Assembly: GCA_030015575.1 (NCBI GenBank)
Contig: JASDDO010000026.1
Location: 450,531,096-450,595,095 of the forward strand
Reading direction: 5' to 3'
DNA from: Agapanthus africanus
Lineage: Eukaryota; Streptophyta; Magnoliopsida; Asparagales; Amaryllidaceae
DNA length: 64,000 nt
Each line of letters opens with the position of its first letter. Position 1 is the first letter of the stretch. The notes below the pieces were generated by a model. It was given only the letters and a program-made list of their open reading frames with translations, had not been told where the DNA came from and did no database searches. Of the stretch, positions 60,651 through 64,000 are shown piece after piece. The position numbers and the translations under genes were made by a program.

Positions 60651-60887
60651 TTTTGTTTTGCATTGTGGTATTCGGTTGGAATATCCTGCTCCTCAGTCGA
60701 CGAGGCAAGGGCCGAGATCCCTTCACCGGGAGTGACCCATTGGACAAAAGTTTGCGTCAGGGCAATAACTTCACTATAGCCGATTACTTTTGCTTTGCAT
60801 CGTGGTATTCAGTTGGAATATCCTGCACCTCATTCTACGGGGAAAGAGCCGAGATCCCTTCACCGGGAGTGACCTCTTTAGCAAAGG
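60651..60887 (+). repeat. Twin ~100-bp repeats in element I leader
   Basis: Copies 60651-60750 and 60788-60887, both with TTTTGYTTTGCAT, GGAATATCCTGC and CCCTTCACCGGGAGTGACC in order. Offset 137 bases; counterparts in E and F have offset 145. Confidence 0.88.
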
Positions 60888-61024
60888 TTTTCGTTACTAT
60901 ATTTTTATAAAGCTATGCAGTTCCTTCAACGATATCAAGTTCATTACGTTAATGGTTTTTCGCCAAAAACCAGGCGTAGCCCTCCGTCATTTCTTACGGG
61001 TATTATTTAGTATTCGTGTTGCGT

Positions 61025-61214
61025 TTGTTGACTCTGACAAGGCGTAGTGTACGGTAGCTAAGTGGTGCTTGTTTGTAGTATAAATGGGATTGGTTAGGAC
61101 AGTCGTGCGGCCTTGTTGACTCCGTCAAGGGCACGTACGGGTGGGTTTAATGCAATCCAGATAATGACGGGTTGAACTTGACTAGGACTCTTTGATTTTT
61201 TGACTCCGTCAAGG
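61025..61214 (+). repeat. Three phased small hairpins, element I leader
   Basis: TTGTTGACTCTGACAAGG (61025), TTGTTGACTCCGTCAAGG (61113), TTTTTGACTCCGTCAAGG (61197). TTGAC-TCC-GTCAA is a perfect five-pair stem. Spacing 88 and 84. Confidence 0.85.
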
Positions 61215-61526
61215 TCACTTGGGTCCTAGGGGTAAAAAAATCACATCGGGAGTTTTTAAAGAAACTGAAACTTGCCAGGCATGCGCATACCTTCTGGAGT
61301 GTGGTGACTTGAGTGGATTCCATCAAGTTATCATGCGATGATAGTTGGATCCCGATTCCCACTGATGAGTTGGTTTACTCCTCGGGTGATCCCGGCTAAT
61401 TCTTCTTTCAGGTTGGGGAAGAATTTGACGTTACAGTGGGAGGTTTCCAGATTAGATAAAGTGATAACCATTCTTATCTAGGTTAGAGTGCACGCTGAAT
61501 GTTTCTTTTCTCTCTCTCTTTGGCAG

Positions 61527-64000
61527 CGACCATTGACCCGACCCTAGACTATGACTCAGTGACCAAGTTGACCGAACCTTCTTAACACTGGCTTTTGGAT
61601 TGTCAGAGTTGCAGACCTCATTGCCACTCCTACTTTTACCCTTCTCTCCAGGACACCCCGTATTACTACGAACGTCCACTTCCATTGGACAAAACCATCG
61701 TATGGTTATATACGAACTCGAAGTTATGCGAGGATGGTTTCCGGTTCTGGAGAAAACGAATAGGACTATTCAGTTGACTTTTCTTTTTACCTTCTCTCAG
61801 GTTGCGAGTACTCCTTGGTTTAGGAGATAGTACACCTATTATGCAAATTGGTTAGTCTTCTTCCAAACCTTAGGCTGGTGCCGAACGGTGGGGAATGAAG
61901 AAAACCAATTAGCCTAAACGGTGTACAGAAGGTATTAAGTTAAGACAAAGCAAGGGATTAGTAAGAGGGCAAAGTAAATTGCGACTGATATTCACGACCA
62001 AACCAAGTATTTCTTCGCCAATCCTAAATCACCTTTGTATTTCTCCAAGACACTCCGTATCACTATGAAGATCCCAAGTTTATTGGATAATCTATCGTAT
62101 GGTTATATACGAACTCGGAAAGAACTTGTTCCAGTTCGGGGATGGATCCTGGTTCAGGAGAAATAAGAATAAGGTTCATTCGGTTGTCTTTTATCTTCAC
62201 CTTCTCTCGCATTGCGAGTGTTCCTAGGATTAGGACAGTACACCCATTATGCTTATTGGATAGTCTTCTTCCAAACCATAGGCTGGTGCTGAACGGTAGG
62301 GAAGGAAGAAAACCATTTGGCCTAAAGGGGTGTGCAGAAGGTAATGACTAAAGACATATAAAGGGATTTGGAGAAGTGGCAAAGAATTATACGGTTACAG
62401 TTATGAATCTGGATAATGGAAGAGGCATTACTAGGAATACCCGGATACCCCATCGAAACATTTCAATGTTTCAGTTTCACTGTGTACTGTTAAAAGAAAA
62501 CTGATTTCCCAATTAGACACTTGCTCCAGGGTATGTATTTACCAGGTTTGATTCTCACATCTGTATGGTTTTACAGATGATGAGTGGGAGTAAGTTATTG
62601 GGAATTAGGTGATCATCCTCATTATATCGGGATTCGTTGTAATTGGTGATATTTGAGGAAATCGCCTGGGCTGTTTGGCGGTCGGCAAATATTTGGTTTT
62701 GAATATCCGTTGTTATGCACCAATTTCAAATTGATATATCTGTACGTCTATTTTTTATAGAGAGAGATATACCTTTTGAAATTGTATCTATGATATTTAC
62801 CTATATCAGTAGATGGTTAGGTAAGGAGTATTGAACAGCGGTGTAATTCTTTATAACCATAGTACAGTTTTCAAGCTACGACACACAGTGAATGAGTTGT
62901 TAGACTCAGGGACTTATACAGATTATTGTATATTGTCCAGTGTCTATTAGGACAGAGGGGTTGGTCCTCGTACTATATTCTGTTTACTTTTAACTTCTCT
63001 AGTTCTTAAACATGTGTTTCGTAGAAACACAGGGTCTGAGTTTTGAGGAGTTATTGGTATAAGAATAGAGTAGAGAACCAGGTATTGCAAGTATCGGGAT
63101 TCTTCAAGGTGATCGAAGATGTAGATACTTGTGTATGGTATTCAGTTGATAGTAATGATTAAGAGAACTAGCTTCTCTTTCAGGTTACTCATAATTGGAA
63201 GAATTCCTAAGTTGAGTAACGCTGATCGGCCTCCTTCCATTTAGTTGACATGCACTGGAGACAGCTGCATGATTTGAATCTGGTTCAATTAAATCAGTGC
63301 CTCTGTTTCTATATTGGATATAGAACAGTTCATATCTTAATATTGTTAAGGTACGGGGAGTTGTCTGGCTTATGCTTAAAACCAGACTCCGGATAACTCA
63401 AGGCACGTTTCTGTAATGGCTGTTTGTGGGTTGACCCAGGCTATGACAAGGGTTGACTTTCTACCATCTGGAAGATCAATAGTGATATTGTTCTTGACTC
63501 GCCACATTTTAAAAGAAATGGATTTTTTCAGAAAACAGATGTGGGAGTATGGTAGAACTGGAAGTGATTCCAGAACCGCAAACGATTACTGAAGATTTGA
63601 TAAGAACCTAAAGATTCGATCTGATTTGACATTCCATTGGCCACTCCACAGATAAAGTGGGTAACCTCAGGCACCCGAGAGGTACTTCGGTATGCTCAAG
63701 GACGCTGGCAGGGAGGTTCTTGTTTACCCAGACTTGCCATTGCTGTTGCTCCAGACTATGAGGCCCGGCAGGAGGATGAGTATAGCGTCGTTCTAAACTA
63801 GCTTTAGAAGTGTACGTCTATATGACTCTGCCAGAGGGTTGTCGTAGTCAGTGGGAGCAGCGGAAGCATTGGTGGACAGATGGCTTATGTCTATTTATAG
63901 ACTAAAGCAGATATAGCGGAGATAGATCATCTATTTCTGATGAACAGTCATAGGTTTGACTTCATCAGAATAGGGGATGGATCTGTTAAGAAGGTAGTAG
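61527..64000 (+). pseudogene. Element I coding remains, heavily decayed copia
   Basis: No long open frame. Traces aligned by eye with B and F: protease context near 62530 (resembling SHIC), the segment after it near 62690-62830, integrase traces near 63040-63260, the linker near 63550-63600 resembling ELEEIPEPQTITE, and RT traces near 63800-63950 resembling MTLPEG and IYGLKQ. Dozens of breaks. A ~400-bp tandem duplication fills the place where gag should be. Confidence 0.75.
61640..62400 (+). repeat. ~400-bp imperfect tandem duplication in element I
   Basis: Unit 1 about 61640-62038, unit 2 about 62039-62400. Shared landmarks in order: ACACYCCGTATYACTA, TATGGTTATATACGAACTCG (61701 and 62098), GTCTTCTTCCAAACC, GGCTGGTGC and GTGTRCAGAAGGTA. 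Units differ at roughly one site in five. Fragment J contains the junction. Confidence 0.8.

Larger units (their letters stand above)
59231..61526 (+). other. Element I leader with conserved structure modules
   Basis: 2.3 kb without genes. In order: primer site, palindrome pair (59441-59487), CGTTAG/CTAACG hairpin (60452-60472), conserved CGAATGCGGATGGCATA, twin 100-bp repeats (60651-60750, 60788-60887), three phased hairpins (61025, 61113, 61197), then a CT-rich tract and CAG (61524-61526). Confidence 0.85.
57142..64000 (+). mobile_element. Element I: Ty1/copia element, well-kept LTR and leader, decayed coding region (runs off the window)
   Basis: 5' LTR 57142-59230 (TGTTGGAGATAGTGCC ... 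GCGCAACA), primer site TGGTATCAGAGCC at 59231-59243, leader to 61526 with the same modules as B, E and F, then coding remains to the window end. Traces in order resemble copia protease, integrase and RT, with dozens of breaks. Only one LTR is in view, so age cannot be estimated. Confidence 0.85.

Overview
The window is nuclear DNA of a flowering plant, almost certainly one with a large, repeat-rich genome. I find no host gene in 64 kb. Essentially every base belongs to LTR retrotransposons nested in one another. The plant call rests on tRNA-Met(i) primer sites (TGGTATCAGAGC type), one tRNA-Asp-type site (TGGCGCCGTTGCCGGGG), plant-type Ty1/copia polyproteins, a chromodomain-type Ty3/gypsy element and Athila-type LTR and gag-protease sequence. 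The species cannot be told from the sequence.

Layout, left to right. (A) 1-9090, minus strand: a gypsy-type element with very long LTRs (3.75 kb) and a 3.4-kb interior with no recognisable gene, i.e. LARD-like. It sits inside the 5' LTR of (B). (B) 9091-39059, plus: a copia element, the oldest layer that can be dated. Its reverse transcriptase region is split by (D) 15224-36043, plus, a gypsy chromovirus flanked by GTTCT. The integrase region of D is split by (E) 21912-32216, minus, a young copia flanked by CCTTT. (J) 39060-39283 is a scrap of a decayed copia. (G) 39284 to about 57141, plus, is an Athila-like gypsy whose 5' LTR is split by (F) 39652-51532, minus, a copia of the same family as E. 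The leader of F carries (H) 46790-48076, a solo LTR of an Athila-like sister family flanked by AGTGC. (I) 57142 to the window end, plus, is a copia with a well-kept LTR and leader but a heavily decayed coding region.

By hand count, LTR divergence falls with nesting depth: B about 4-5%, D about 2-3%, E about 1.2%; A about 1.4% and F about 1.6-2%. All coding remains are broken except the 987-codon gag-protease frame of G.

The most interesting signals are non-coding. (1) GC-rich palindromes built on CCGCGG, A-A/T-C-C, GCGG occur in elements of both superfamilies, about 185-245 bases after the primer site or upstream of the LTR TATA box. (2) Three small hairpins, spaced 93/85-type, occur in the leaders of four copia elements and are conserved in position while their sequence changes in concert. 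(3) A twin repeat of about 100 bases, carrying the core CCCTTCACCGGGAGTGACC, lies in three of those leaders. Together they suggest a conserved cis-acting leader (dimerisation, packaging, splicing or host-factor binding). E and F also share the absence of a gag domain, so they may depend on gag from relatives such as B.
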